DNA of 64,000 nt from Streptococcus oralis (lineage in GTDB: Bacteria > Bacillota > Bacilli > Lactobacillales > Streptococcaceae), in the NCBI RefSeq assembly GCF_016127915.1, contig NZ_CP066059.1:682001-746000 (forward strand), written 5' to 3'. The position numbers were made by a program, and so were the translations under genes. Below, piece after piece: positions 29,218 to 39,914 of the stretch (within the stretch, counting starts at the first letter, position 1; the number at the start of each line of letters is the position of its first letter). Below the pieces are notes generated by a model. That model ran no database searches, was not told where the DNA came from, and saw only the letters and a program-made list of their open reading frames with translations.

Positions 29218-30784
29218 AAGTCACCTCCTCCAACCACTTTTCTAGCTTGATTAGGAATTGCTCCCCGGTATGTTCCTTTATCTTTTCAATCGAATGGATC
29301 AGAGCATCATTCCACACCTGCAGGCTATCGAGATAGTAATGGGCCGCCTGAGCAAAATCAGCAGTGTTTTCCAACAGATAGCCATTCTTCTGATGGCTGA
29401 CATACTCTGTTTTGACCCTGTTGATTTGAGGGATACCGGCACTAATGCCTGCTATCTGGGTATAGAGGAGAGGCTGCCTGTTCAAATCGACAATCAAACG
29501 AACAAATTCCAGCTGCTTGATTAACTCCGATTCATCCTTCATATTGACAAACGAATAGCGCTTGCTCTGATGGCGATTGTCCTCAAGCGGATTTTCAGCT
29601 CCTTGGTAATCAACTTCCTTCTCCAGTTCCTGGTCTTGAAACTGCTCTGCAATTATCTCAGAAACACGTGTTTCCAGCTGCTTCATTTTTTCTTGACTAG
29701 CAGCAAAGGCTCCAAAGACCAGCTCTGTATCTTTGTTTTCAGAAAGAAAATGCAGGACCTGATAGAGCGCTTGGTCGTCTATCCCCTGCTCAAAGTCCAG
29801 TTGATAGTAGAGGAGCGACTCCTTCCGAGTCTGGCTCTTTCCTAGCTCCAAGCGGGTATCAAAAGGCGATAAATGGCGAAACTTATCTGCTTGATTTGGA
29901 AAGGCAGACTGAGTCAAGTGCAAGGTGTCCTCTCTATCAACCAGAACAAGGTCCACCTTATCCAGCAGACCTGCCAGTTGCGGTAATTGCTCTTGAGGAT
30001 TTCGTCCGATAAAAAGGCTGAGAACCTTGGTGGTTTGATGAGGCAATCGTTCTAAAAGGAAAGCATTGTGCTGGTCACATGCAGGCAGAAAATAGGTCGC
30101 TCCTTCCTCAGGGAGTTGAGCTATTTTCTTCTCAAAAAACTCCGCAATCAATTCTCCCATATCTCGGTAGGCCTCTTTTTGAAAACGAAAAGCAAAGATA
30201 GGATTGACCTCGATACGGCCCCCATCTTGCAAATACTCTCTAAACTGCCACAGTCCCTTGGGATTGAGGTAGTCTTGGTAAATCGCCTGACCGTCTTCGT
30301 AGTAAATCACACTGGAAACCAGCCCCCGATCATCCATCAGGTAGTTGGCAGACAAAAGCCCATCTTCCTTGAAATACTGAATCGTACTGATAAAACCTTC
30401 TATCCCATGCTCTACCTGGGCATAGGGCTTGCCATCCTTCAGCACCAGAATAGTAAAGGGACTGTAAACAAACTCGCAGTCCTCTTCCCACTCAATATCT
30501 CTGAGTTGCAAGACCTGCGGTCGAATCTCATGAAAATCCTGCAATTCATCAAATAAGGAATAAACCTGTGCTTCTAAAATACCTTGGCGATGGAGAAAAT
30601 AGCGCAGATGAGGCTGATAGGACAAAAGGAGGACCTGTGTAGGAATCCCTTGGCGTTGCGTTAAGCGAATCTGATTGAAGGTGTCATCAAATTCTAGCTT
30701 AAAATGAGAAAAATACCAAGGTGTCAAATCAGCATGCCAGGGACGTTCCTTGCCATACCAGGCTGGGATAAAGTAATACATCAA
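29201..30784 (-). CDS. asp1: Accessory Sec system protein Asp1
   Basis: A 527-residue protein with a GT-B-like fold in known members, lacking glycosyltransferase activity; it binds SecA2, Asp2 and Asp3. Family N-terminus MMYYFIPAWYGKERPW and C-terminal TAGISAGIPQINRV-like segment (IAGISAGIPQINRV) with NGYLLENTADF are visible. It begins 6 nt after secY2. Confidence 0.94.
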   Translation of the reverse strand: MMYYFIPAWYGKERPWHADLTPWYFSHFKLEFDDTFNQIRLTQRQGIPTQVLLLSYQPHLRYFLHRQGILEAQVYSLFDELQDFHEIRPQVLQLRDIEWEEDCEFVYSPFTILVLKDGKPYAQVEHGIEGFISTIQYFKEDGLLSANYLMDDRGLVSSVIYYEDGQAIYQDYLNPKGLWQFREYLQDGGRIEVNPIFAFRFQKEAYRDMGELIAEFFEKKIAQLPEEGATYFLPACDQHNAFLLERLPHQTTKVLSLFIGRNPQEQLPQLAGLLDKVDLVLVDREDTLHLTQSAFPNQADKFRHLSPFDTRLELGKSQTRKESLLYYQLDFEQGIDDQALYQVLHFLSENKDTELVFGAFAASQEKMKQLETRVSEIIAEQFQDQELEKEVDYQGAENPLEDNRHQSKRYSFVNMKDESELIKQLEFVRLIVDLNRQPLLYTQIAGISAGIPQINRVKTEYVSHQKNGYLLENTADFAQAAHYYLDSLQVWNDALIHSIEKIKEHTGEQFLIKLEKWLEEVTYGKEV

Positions 30785-30790
30785 AACCTC

Positions 30791-32006
30791 CTAGAATAGT
30801 GGCCGATACCTTTCATTTAGTCTGAGCGCTTGCAGTTCGTCGTGAATCGTAAAGAGCATGCCACTCAAAATTAAAAAGAGTCCGGGAAGCATGCTGACTT
30901 TTAACAAACTCTCATCCTTCAAGACAAACAAGATCGGAAGTCCAGCCAAGGTAACGTTAAAGACTGCACCTATCAGTGCAAATCGGAGAACCAAGCGATT
31001 GATAAAGCGACTGGTATCCTCACCAGGATAGACCCCGTAGATGTAATCTCCTGATTGCTTCATCCGATCTGCGATCTGTTGACCACTCACATTGACAAAG
31101 GCAAAGGCAATGCTAAAGACAAAGAGGATAAGGATATAAGCGTATATCCATAAGGGTTTCCCCATCGCATACTGCTCCAGTAGGGCAGGGTAGAGGGGAT
31201 TTCCCTTATCCAGATATTGAAGTAAGAGCAAGAGATAAGAAGGCAAGCCCATGAGACTCATCACATACATATAAGGCATGCCACCCGCAGGATTGAGCAT
31301 GATTTCCAAATAGGAATAGCGTTTAAAGCGAGAATGAAGCCCGATTTTATTGATAGGGATGCGGTATCGCGCTCGGTAAAAGAGAACGACTAGATAGGTA
31401 AAGAGAACACCAAGTATCAGCAATAGGAAAAGCAACCAAGGGGATACCTTGTACACTTGGACCGATTGGATGATATCTTGTGGGAGTGATATCACCATAC
31501 TGGCCAATAAAATAACGATCGGGCCTCCAACTCCGATAGACGCATTGATGTCCGACAGCCAAACTAAGAAAAAGGTCCCCGCAACCAAAAGGCTGGTATT
31601 GAGAAGAAAGACCAAGAAGGGATTATAGGGAGCTTGGACAGGAAGGTTTGTTGTCAAGGCCAAGGCCTGAATCAAGGCAATCCCTAGCGTCAAGTACATT
31701 TTCCGTCTATCTTGGACTTCCGAAGAAACTGAGTTTAAGCCCAGCTTCTTCGAAAAGGAAAACATCTGCCACAAGATCATAGCTGACATCCAAGGTGAAA
31801 GCCCGATGGAAAAGAGAGAGACTGCGAAGATTTCCACCAGTCAGAGCTACTGAAAAGTCCAGATAGGCTCCGCTTCCTCCGAGAAAATCCCGACTATTGA
31901 GATCAACAAAAGGAAGAGCCAGACGACTCCCGAGCACATAAATAAAGAGCAAAAATAGGGTGCGCATCCCTTTTTTTACCGCTATCGATGAACGAAATTC
32001 TTTCAC
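30791..32006 (-). pseudogene. secY2: Accessory Sec channel protein SecY2, frameshifted at a GA/CT repeat
   Basis: SecY2 is the membrane pore for the adhesin. Here the gene is in two frames: a 5' part (32006 to ~31810) reading [17 protein letters not shown]... to [10 protein letters not shown], and a 3' part reading [14 protein letters not shown] to the end at 30791. The break is at 31810-31821, where the minus strand reads CTCTCTCTTTTCC. Adding back one CT makes a 405-residue protein of normal SecY2 length with the channel motif LFSIGLSPW intact. About ten transmembrane segments are present. It may be a true mutation, a phase-variable switch or a sequencing error; the rest of the gene is well preserved. 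Confidence 0.88.
31810..31821. repeat. AAAA(GA)4 tract in secY2 (frameshift site)
   Basis: Plus strand AAAAGAGAGAGA. A change of one GA unit moves secY2 between open and broken frames. Confidence 0.85.
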
Positions 32007-32091
32007 TAACTCCTCCTTTTCTTTTTATCTTTCCGTCCTATCACACGAGGCCCATCAAGCCTTTTTATCTTAGCCTCTTCAAATCTCTATC

Positions 32092-33321
32092 TCAGTTTTC
32101 GTGAGTTTTTTCGTCCAGATAAGCTGTCAGAGCTGCTACCATTTCTTCTGGTCTTTCTGCTGAGAAAATACCTGCATAGGCACTTTCAGGCAGTTCCCGC
32201 GACTGGGTATTGTCAAAAGTCAAGATTGGTTTCTCAAAGCGTGAAATATAGTCATAAACAACACTCAACTTGTCATCGTGGTTAATATCAAGGTAGACAT
32301 CTGCCTGCTGGATCAGTTTCTCAACCAAGAGGGGAAAGGTGTTGGGATAGAGAGTCACATTTTCAAAACGTGATAAGAGCATGAGTTCCGGTGCCATCGT
32401 CGTATAGGCTGCAATGTAGAAATGCACCTCTGGCAATGCTTGAACCAGATAGTCGATTTTCTCAAGATGCCAGGAGTTAGTCAAATTAACACAAGTCATA
32501 ACTGGCTGATAGACTGTGACTGGATAGTCAATTCCTGCCTGACGCCATTTTTCAGTAATGGCAGACCACTCCATCAGATGATAGTGCCACCAAACCTCAC
32601 GCAAACGCCCAACCGAATGAGTGTTCCAAGGTTTGTCTTGGGATAGGAAATGCAAGATAGCTGGCAGAGGCTCTAGGGGAATCTGGAAGATAAACTCATG
32701 TCCATGTGAGGCAGCCCCGCTGTCGAAACCAATCTGGAAATTATAGTTCTGATCCAGAGGAGCATAGCTGTCATGAAAGAGCATATTGAGGATGGACTGG
32801 TCTCCTTCACTCACATGTTGGTGTTCCCGCTCCGTCAACTCAACTAGCTCTTGTCTCACGGCTTCTGTCCGCCATTTTTTGTTATTGATCAAGAGTACAC
32901 CTGCATTAAAGCCAACCCCAACTCCAAAACAAGATGGTGTGGCAGCTAGGTAGTTTTCCCCTAAATCCATTTCAAAGAGGGGCGTCAAATCAACCGTCAC
33001 TACCAGATCACTGTCCAAGTAAAGAACCTTGTCCTCTTCGACAAAATCAGGGATAAAATAACGTGCAAAGGTCATGTGATTGATATGGGGCAGTTTGTTG
33101 CTCCAGTTCATCTGAAACTGGGCGCCAAGCATCTTGACATCCACTAACTCACCACCGATTTGCTCTACTATCGGTCTGAGAGCACGAAACCACTCCTGGG
33201 GAATATCCTGGTTAAAGATATAGACCTTGACATGGCTATTATGGTAGCAGAGAGATTTGAGTGCTGTTTCAATCTGACGAATATAGGCATAATCTCCTGC
33301 GAGAACAATTGTTTTTTTCAT
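32092..33321 (-). CDS. Family 8 glycosyltransferase of the SRR-adhesin locus (copy 2)
   Basis: A 409-residue cytosolic enzyme predicted to extend the glycan on the adhesin. The GT8 domain (1-~270) has the metal-binding DSD in VLYLDSDLVVTVDL and the typical HFLSQDKPWN near the C-terminal side. From about residue 290 a second domain (FYIAAYTTMAPELMLL, ADVYLDINHDDKLS) resembles the GtfB C-terminus. It is followed by secY2 after 86 nt and starts 16 nt after copy 1. Donor sugar is probably Glc or Gal but cannot be read. Confidence 0.9.
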   Translation of the reverse strand: MKKTIVLAGDYAYIRQIETALKSLCYHNSHVKVYIFNQDIPQEWFRALRPIVEQIGGELVDVKMLGAQFQMNWSNKLPHINHMTFARYFIPDFVEEDKVLYLDSDLVVTVDLTPLFEMDLGENYLAATPSCFGVGVGFNAGVLLINNKKWRTEAVRQELVELTEREHQHVSEGDQSILNMLFHDSYAPLDQNYNFQIGFDSGAASHGHEFIFQIPLEPLPAILHFLSQDKPWNTHSVGRLREVWWHYHLMEWSAITEKWRQAGIDYPVTVYQPVMTCVNLTNSWHLEKIDYLVQALPEVHFYIAAYTTMAPELMLLSRFENVTLYPNTFPLLVEKLIQQADVYLDINHDDKLSVVYDYISRFEKPILTFDNTQSRELPESAYAGIFSAERPEEMVAALTAYLDEKTHEN

Positions 33322-33336
33322 TTAGTTTCCTTCAGT

Positions 33337-34563
33337 TCACAACGACTGCTTCTGTGACTCCAAAAGCGTGCGGATAGACTCGATCATTTGATTTACGGCT
33401 GCTGGTGAGTAGACATGACTGCAACCACTCAAGTCATGACTAGTGGTCTCAAAAGCAAATATAGGGATTTCTCTTTGCTGCACCTCTTGGATAATGTTTG
33501 CAATTTCATCCTCATGATTGATATCCAAGTAAAAGTCAATCTTTTCCAAGACTTTTCTGACATTCATGGGATTAAAGTAAGGATAGAGGCGTACATTTAG
33601 ATGTGATTGCAAGTTCATGATTTCCGGCGCAAAATTGGTATGAGCTAGGATAGAGAACTCTACATCGGGCAGTTCTTGGATTAGGTGCTCGATTCTCTCT
33701 ATGTGACACGTATTGGTAAAAATAGCGGTCGCATACTGGGGAGCTTGAACTAAAGATGCCAATCCTTTATGGAAGTCACATTTTTTCATGACGATATCAG
33801 ACCACTCTAGTCCGTAGTAAAACCACCATTCCTCCCTGAAACGATTGAGGTTGATTTGGTACCAAGGCTTGTCCCCAGTATAATGAATAATCTTGGCTGT
33901 CTTCTCAGTAGCAAGAGAGTCCCTATACCAAGAATCCATCTGGTAATTTCGAGCCACTGTATCCATACCAACCATAAAATTATAGGTGGCTAGCAGCGGT
34001 TTCCAACGACCTTCAAAAAGGTGATTTAACACGCCCTGATCGCCAAAAACTTGGTCATGCAGTTGGTCTGTCAAACTCAACAAGTGCTCCGTCACCTTTT
34101 CCTGGCGCCAGAGAGCCACATTAATCAGCAAGACACCTGCATTAAAAGTGCTAGGAACTAGAGCATCTGCTACAGCAGCTACTGGCCAGTCTGCCATGTC
34201 TTCTAAAAAGAGTTCATCTAAGTTTGATCTAACGATGATATCCGAATCCAGGTACAAGGCTAGGTCTTCGCTGACATATTGAGGTATAAAATAACGAAAG
34301 AAAGTTGCATAACTTAGGTGGGCTAGTGGCAAACTATACCCTTTCAAACCTTGATGACTAATCTTGACATTGATGATTTTTGAGGCTAGAGGTTCTAAAC
34401 GTCTCTCCATGAGCTGAAACCATTCGGATGGCAAATCATCATTGAAAACATAAAAAGTCACTGCTCGGTTATGGGCGCAGATTGATTTGATTGTTGTTTC
34501 AATCTTGTCCATATAAGCATTATCACCACCGAGTACAATGGCTTTTTGAAGCTCTTTTTTCAT
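33337..34563 (-). CDS. Family 8 glycosyltransferase of the SRR-adhesin locus (copy 1)
   Basis: A 408-residue paralogue of the next enzyme. DSD is in LALYLDSDIIVRSNL; HYTGDKPW is the GT8 C-terminal histidine motif. The extra C-terminal domain (FSILAHTNFAPEIMNL, IDFYLDINHEDEIAN) is shared with copy 2 and GtfB. Start: ATG at 34563 after AAGGGG; a GTG seven codons upstream is open but has no site. It is the first gene after its own promoter (34648-34676), thus first in the glycosylation/export operon. Confidence 0.9.
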   Translation of the reverse strand: MKKELQKAIVLGGDNAYMDKIETTIKSICAHNRAVTFYVFNDDLPSEWFQLMERRLEPLASKIINVKISHQGLKGYSLPLAHLSYATFFRYFIPQYVSEDLALYLDSDIIVRSNLDELFLEDMADWPVAAVADALVPSTFNAGVLLINVALWRQEKVTEHLLSLTDQLHDQVFGDQGVLNHLFEGRWKPLLATYNFMVGMDTVARNYQMDSWYRDSLATEKTAKIIHYTGDKPWYQINLNRFREEWWFYYGLEWSDIVMKKCDFHKGLASLVQAPQYATAIFTNTCHIERIEHLIQELPDVEFSILAHTNFAPEIMNLQSHLNVRLYPYFNPMNVRKVLEKIDFYLDINHEDEIANIIQEVQQREIPIFAFETTSHDLSGCSHVYSPAAVNQMIESIRTLLESQKQSL

Positions 34564-34647
34564 TTCGTCCCCTTTTCTTTTCACATTCTTTTGGCTACTT
34601 TTCTACTACTATAGTTCTGATTTTTTCGATGATTATCTCACCTTCCT

Positions 34648-34676
34648 ATTATACCTTTTCCCCTAGTTTATTTCAA
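34648..34676 (-). promoter_or_regulatory. Promoter of the glycosylation/accessory Sec operon
   Basis: Minus-strand TTGAAA, 17-nt spacer, TATAAT, 85 nt before the first GT8 gene and downstream of the adhesin terminator. Confidence 0.8.
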
Positions 34677-34710
34677 ACTCAAAAGAGGATTTTCCCCTTC
34701 TCACATATAG

Positions 34711-34746
34711 AAAAAACCTTTGAAAAATCATGTTTTCAAAGGTTTT
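34711..34746 (-). terminator. Terminator after the serine-rich repeat adhesin gene
   Basis: Minus-strand AAAACCTTTGAAAA-CATGA-TTTTTCAAAGGTTTTTT: a long perfect stem with a T-run. Confidence 0.9.
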
Positions 34747-34782
34747 CCATTTTACTATTTATTCATTGATTTTTATATCTTA

Positions 34783-37700
34783 TCAATGACTTTCTTGATC
34801 GTCATTCTGACCCTTCTTGGCAAGAAGACCGATACCTGTCACAGCTGCCAATGCTCCCAATAAAGCAGATGCTACCGAAGTCGACGCTCCTGTATTTGGC
34901 AAGACTTGTTTTGGCTTGCTTGAAGCGGATTGACCTTGGCTTGCAATGTTTGCCATTGAGAGAGAGGTGCTTGTTAAAGTAGATGCCAGAGCACTTGCAG
35001 ACGCAGATCTACTAATAGAATCTGAAGTCGAGAGACTAGCGCTAATCGAAGCTGACTCGCTCACAGACATACTTGCTGAAACCGAAGTACTTTCTAGTGT
35101 CGATTCACTGGCTAACATGCTAGCTGAGAGTGATGCGCTCGTTGAAATAGATTCACTCACTGATGTACTTGCTGAGATTGAGGCACTTTCCAATGCTAAC
35201 TCGTCTGCTAGCATACTTGCAGAAGTTGAAGTACTTGTTGAGGCTGATTGGCTAGCACTTACTGAAGCTGATTCACTTGTACTTGCAGATGCTGATTGAC
35301 TAGCGCTCAATGAAGCGGACTGACTCGAGCTTACTGAGGCTGATTGACTCGAGCTTACAGATGCTGATCGACTAGCACTCGCTGAAGCGGATTCGCTTGA
35401 GCTTACCGAAGCGGACTGACTCGAACTGGCTGAGGCGGATTGGCTAGCGCTCGCTGAAGCGGACTGGCTGGCACTGACTGAAGCCGATTCGCTTGAGCTT
35501 ACTGAGGCGGACTGGCTAGCACTCGCTGAAGCGGATTGACTAGCACTTACTGATGCTGATTCACTTGTGCTTACTGAGGCTGATTGACTCGAACTTGCTG
35601 AAGCAGATTCACTTGCGCTGGCTGAAGCGGATTGACTGGCACTTGCTGAGGCTGATTGACTCGAGCTTACTGAAGCGGATTCGCTTGAGCTTGCAGATGC
35701 AGACTGGCTGGAGCTTACTGAAGCAGATTCGCTTGAACTTACTGAAGCGGACTGGCTAGCACTCGCTGAAGCTGATTCGCTTGCGCTCGCTGATGCGGAC
35801 TGGCTTGAGCTCACCGATACAGATTGGCTTGAGCTTACTGAAGCAGATTGACTGGAGCTTACAGATGCAGACTGACTCGAGCTCGCTGAGGCTGATTGAC
35901 TTGCACTCGCTGAAGCTGACTGACTTGCACTTGCCGATACAGACTCACTTGTGCTTACTGAGGCTGATTGGCTCGCACTCGTTGACGCTGATTGGCTCGA
36001 ACTTACTGAAACAGATTGACTAGCACTTACTGAGGCGGATTGACTCGAGCTGACTGATGCTGACTCACTCGCACTCGCCGATACAGACTCACTTGCGCTC
36101 ACTGATGCCGATTCACTCGAACTTACTGAAGCGGATTCGCTGGAGCTTGCAGATGCAGACTGGCTGGAGCTTACTGAAGCAGATTCGCTTGAACTTACTG
36201 AAGCGGACTGGCTAGCACTCGCTGAAGCTGATTCGCTTGCGCTCGCTGAGGCAGATTGACTGGCACTCACCGAAGCAGACTGGCTAGCACTCGCTGAAGC
36301 AGACTGGCTTGAGCTTACCGATGCAGATTGACTTGAGCTTACTGAAGCCGATTCGCTTGAACTTACGGACGCTGACTCACTCGAACTCACTGAGGCGGAT
36401 TGACTTGCACTCGCTAAAGCGGACTGGCTGGAGCTCACCGATACAGATTGGCTTGAGCTTGCAGATGCAGACTGACTTGCGCTTATTGAGACTGACTGGC
36501 TGGCGCTCGCTGAAGCGGATTGACTGGCACTCAATGATGCTGATTGGCTCGAACTTACTGAGACAGACTGACTTGAGCTTACGGATGCTGATTGACTGGC
36601 ACTTACTGATGCAGACTGACTAGCGCTCGCTGAGGCGGATTGGCTTGAGCTTGCTGAGGCGGATTGACTCGAACTTACTGAGGCAGACTGACTCGAGCTC
36701 ACTGAAGCTGATTGGCTCGAGCTGGTTGAGGCGGATTGGCTAGCGCTCACTGAGGCAGATTCGCTTGAACTTACTGAGGCGGACTGGCTGGTGCTTGCTG
36801 AAGCTGATTGGCTTGAACTTACAGACGCAGATTGGCTCGAACTCACTGAAGCGGATTGACTTGAGCTCACTGACGCTGATTGACTCGAGCTCGCTGAGGC
36901 TGATTCGCTTGAACTTACTGAGGCTGATTGGCTAGCGCTCGCTGAAGCAGATTGGCTCGAACTTACTGAAACAGATTGACTAGCACTTACTGAAGCGGAT
37001 TCGCTGGCGCTTACTGAGGCGGATTCGCTGGCGCTTACTGAGGCTGATTGGCTAGCACTTACCGATGCTGACTGGCTCGAACTTACCGATGCTGATTGGC
37101 TTGAACTTACCGATGCTGATTGGCTAGCACTCGCTGAAGCGGATTGACTAGAGCTCACTGACGCTGATTGGCTCGCACTCGCTGACGCTGACTGACTCGA
37201 ACTTACCGATGCTGATTGACTCGAGCTCACTGAAGCAGACTGACTCGAGCTTACCGATGCAGACTGACTCGAACTTACTGAAGCGGACTGGCTTGAGCTG
37301 ACCGATGCGGACTGACTTGCACTTACAGATGCCGATTGGCTTGAACTTACGGAAGCTGACTGGCTGGCGCTGACTGAAGCAGATTGGCTAGCACTTGCTG
37401 AAGCCGATTGACTTGAGCTTACCGATGCAGACTGACTTGAACTCACTGACGCTGACTGGCTAGAACTTGCAGATGCTGATTGGCTGGAACTTACTGAAGC
37501 AGACTGACTCGAGCTTACCGATGCAGATTCACTCGAACTTGCTGAAGCCGATTGGCTCGAACTCACCGATGCTGATTGACTTGCACTCACTGACACCGAT
37601 TGACTGGAGCTGGCTGATGCAGACTGGCTAGCGCTGGCTGAAGCGGATTGGCTATTACTTACTGAAATTGACGCTTGATTTGGCGTAATTTGCCCATTAA

Positions 37701-39831
37701 ACACATCTGAAATCAAACCATCTACTGTCGTACTAGCAGTCACTGGTCCACTTGGAAGTCGTCCTCCATTGCGATCATATACTTTCTTCAAGTCAGTTGC
37801 AGTAAAGGTTACACTGGTAGAACTCCCTGTTGCCTGTTTGGTAAATACTTCACCTGCAATTGTTAAAGTAACTGTCCCACCTGGAGCAACCCCATCTACC
37901 GTAATCGCTTGATTTGAGAGCCCACCTTTTTCGTTAAGATATTGATTCTCTATCCTCGGCGTCTGAGGACGCACAGTAAAGCTCACGTCAATTTCATCCG
38001 TACTTCCATCTGGATATGTCACCACGGCTGTTAACTTATGACGACCAGCTGGTAAATCTGTATTGGTTCCAGATTTCCAAGTATAGGTAGTTTTAGTTCC
38101 CTTAGTAATTCCTGTAGTAGGTAATTCTGGCGTCCCTGTAGCATTCGTGATGTACTGACTGGCTTCACCAACAGAAACAGTCCCTGAATTGGCCGTTAGA
38201 GTAAAGTTTCGACTCACCTCAGCATTGATAGCTGGTTCGTACTTTTCAGACTGAGCATGGACTTCAAATTGAATTGCGGCAGGGTTGGCTGTTAAATCTT
38301 TTACAAGACCTACGTCAGTAGTATTTCCGCTAAAATTACCTTCCTGATCATAGGTGAAAACATAACGGGTCCACAAACTATTTATTGCTTGATTTTTTCC
38401 AACAGAACCCGTGATTGAAACGGTGAAAGGATTTGATGCTGTAGCATTTCCATCTTTGGCTAGTTTATTTGTCGGAACAATCATTCTGATACTTTGACCA
38501 TTACTCGTAGTGAATGAGACAACAGTTGAAGTAGCCGGATAGGCCGCGGGAACAGCAGTAGGAACAAATTTTGCATGTTCAATTCGACCACTGTTATCAG
38601 TAAACTCAATGGTCGCAGAAAAATTTTCTTCTCGATAAATTTTAAATTTTTGTCCTTCTAGAACTGCGCCACCTGTAACGGTTATTTTCTGAAGTTCTGG
38701 CTTCTCAGTATCCCTAGCAGCTCTGAAGCTAGCGGTATTTGAAGCTTTGGTCAGAGCTTGTCCATTTCTGCTGTCACGAAGTCCAGAGTTGGCACGTAAC
38801 ACAGCATTTGCAATGCTATTTCGAGCTTCTGTAGCTTTTTGTAAGATAGCGGCAAGGTCAGAAACCTCCCTTTTCAAGGATTCTACTATCTCATTTTTCG
38901 CTAGACTAGCCTTCGTGATTGCCTCATCCGAGTTTGGAAGTCCCTGCGCTTGAGCTAGAAATTGCCCAATCTCGGCTGATAAGGATTCTAATTTCTTCCG
39001 TTTTTCTTCATTTTGTTTTTCCGTCATGGCAACGGAAGTCATTGTAAGACCTGATTCAGCCGTCGCACCTTCATTCTTTACAAGACCAGACTGACTTTGA
39101 GGCAAGGATTCTGTAGAAAAATCAACTGCTTTTAATTCTTTTGAAGGTTGTGATTCTTTCACTGTCTCCCGAGCTGACTCACTTGCTTGGTACTGACTTT
39201 GAACACCAACTGAAGCTCTCTCTGACAGAGCACTATTCGCTTGATTTCGTGTTCCAAGTGATTCACTTGAACTAGCAGTTACACTTTGACTGTTTACCAA
39301 GGATTGACTAGTAGCAGCAGATTGGCTCATAGACTGGCTTACGCTAGAAGAGCTTGAGGCACTGATAGACTGACTCGTAGAGGCAGATTGACTGGCACTC
39401 TGCGAATTGAATTCTGACAAGGACTGGCTTTGACTAGTAGACAAAGACAGACTCGCAGTATCCTGATGATCCTGTGTCGTCCCCAGTACTACTGAATCTC
39501 TCGTCGCCAGAGTATCTTTTGATTCGACAGTCTTTTCAACGGCGACTGCATCATTGGCATAAACACGCGTTTGCGTCGCAGCAAAACCACCTAAGATCGT
39601 CCCCGTAGCTGCTATCCCTTTCAAGACATCCAAGCCGGTCAACTTCTGACCTTCTTGCCTTTCGACCATTTCTGTCTTTACTTGGCTCGCATCCGCGCTT
39701 CCACGCATCACCTTAAATAAGCCAAAAAGGGAAGTCGAGGCCCGTAGCCAATGCTTCCCTGATTTGATTAATTTAAACCGAGTTACACGGTCTGTTTCTC
39801 TATATTCACCCTTCTGGCGTCTAAAAAACAT
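34783..39831 (-). CDS. Serine-rich repeat glycoprotein adhesin with Siglec-like binding region
   Basis: A 1682-residue cell-wall adhesin, substrate of the neighbouring SecA2 system. Start at 39831 ([15 protein letters not shown]) with GAGGGG 6 nt away; the ATG two codons earlier abuts the RBS. Order: long signal peptide with KSGKHW (23-28) and hydrophobic core near 67-85 ending RVYA; short serine-rich SRR1 (~128-194); spacer with coiled-coil character; non-repetitive binding region (~355-715) containing LWTRY (W487-T488-R489-Y490), the ΦTRX signature of Siglec-like sialoglycan binders; SRR2 of about 100 SASxSxSQ-type octads (~720-1640); LPNTG (1644-1648), hydrophobic span and charged tail. 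It has its own promoter and terminator. Exact ligand is inferred. Confidence 0.95.
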   Translation of the reverse strand: MFFRRQKGEYRETDRVTRFKLIKSGKHWLRASTSLFGLFKVMRGSADASQVKTEMVERQEGQKLTGLDVLKGIAATGTILGGFAATQTRVYANDAVAVEKTVESKDTLATRDSVVLGTTQDHQDTASLSLSTSQSQSLSEFNSQSASQSASTSQSISASSSSSVSQSMSQSAATSQSLVNSQSVTASSSESLGTRNQANSALSERASVGVQSQYQASESARETVKESQPSKELKAVDFSTESLPQSQSGLVKNEGATAESGLTMTSVAMTEKQNEEKRKKLESLSAEIGQFLAQAQGLPNSDEAITKASLAKNEIVESLKREVSDLAAILQKATEARNSIANAVLRANSGLRDSRNGQALTKASNTASFRAARDTEKPELQKITVTGGAVLEGQKFKIYREENFSATIEFTDNSGRIEHAKFVPTAVPAAYPATSTVVSFTTSNGQSIRMIVPTNKLAKDGNATASNPFTVSITGSVGKNQAINSLWTRYVFTYDQEGNFSGNTTDVGLVKDLTANPAAIQFEVHAQSEKYEPAINAEVSRNFTLTANSGTVSVGEASQYITNATGTPELPTTGITKGTKTTYTWKSGTNTDLPAGRHKLTAVVTYPDGSTDEIDVSFTVRPQTPRIENQYLNEKGGLSNQAITVDGVAPGGTVTLTIAGEVFTKQATGSSTSVTFTATDLKKVYDRNGGRLPSGPVTASTTVDGLISDVFNGQITPNQASISVSNSQSASASASQSASASSSQSVSVSASQSASVSSSQSASASSSESASVSSSQSASVSSSQSASASSSQSASVSSSQSASVSSSQSASASASQSASVSASQSASVSSSQSASVSASQSASVSSSQSASVSSSQSASVSSSQSASVSSSQSASVSSSQSASASASQSASVSSSQSASASASQSASVSSSQSASVSSSQSASVSASQSASVSASESASVSASESASVSASQSVSVSSSQSASASASQSASVSSSESASASSSQSASVSSSQSASVSSSQSASVSSSQSASASTSQSASVSSSESASVSASQSASTSSSQSASVSSSQSASVSSSQSASASSSQSASASASQSASVSASQSASVSSSQSVSVSSSQSASLSASQSASASASQSVSISASQSASASSSQSVSVSSSQSALASASQSASVSSSESASVSSSESASVSSSQSASVSSSQSASASASQSASVSASQSASASASESASASASQSASVSSSESASVSSSQSASASSSESASVSSSESASVSASESVSASASESASVSSSQSASVSASQSVSVSSSQSASTSASQSASVSTSESVSASASQSASASASQSASASSSQSASVSSSQSASVSSSQSVSVSSSQSASASASESASASASQSASVSSSESASVSSSQSASASSSESASVSSSQSASASASQSASASASESASASSSQSASVSTSESASVSASQSASASASQSASVSSSESASVSASQSASASASQSASASSSQSASVSSSESASASASRSASVSSSQSASVSSSQSASLSASQSASASTSESASVSASQSASTSTSTSASMLADELALESASISASTSVSESISTSASLSASMLASESTLESTSVSASMSVSESASISASLSTSDSISRSASASALASTLTSTSLSMANIASQGQSASSKPKQVLPNTGASTSVASALLGALAAVTGIGLLAKKGQNDDQESH
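35270..37672. repeat. SRR2 tandem repeat, 24-bp unit, about 100 copies
   Basis: Encodes [12 protein letters not shown] octapeptides with variants ([16 protein letters not shown]). At the DNA level the units are degenerate, with mixed serine codons. A less regular serine-rich tail continues to about 34945. Confidence 0.93.
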
Positions 39832-39885
39832 GTTCATCCCCTCAACTTGAAAAAGATCTATTCACCTATAAAATACTATCTTCTT

Positions 39886-39914
39886 ATTATATACCAAATA
39901 TACCTACAATTCAA
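39886..39914 (-). promoter_or_regulatory. Promoter of the serine-rich repeat adhesin gene
   Basis: Minus-strand TTGAAT, 17-nt spacer, TATAAT, about 50 nt before the start codon. Confidence 0.75.

Noticed and set aside
31707..31837. Two separate overlapping genes in the secY2 region
   Set aside because: Both pieces are parts of one SecY2 sequence that rejoin perfectly when one CT is restored; neither alone is a full protein.
34946..36623. Several long plus-strand open frames opposite the serine-rich repeat
   Set aside because: They are mirror frames of the low-complexity repeat, rich in Leu/Ile/Asp from serine codons, without RBS or recognisable domains.
35270..37672. Repeated 24-bp units that could be mistaken for a CRISPR array
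   Set aside because: No unique spacers separate the units; they encode a continuous serine-rich protein.
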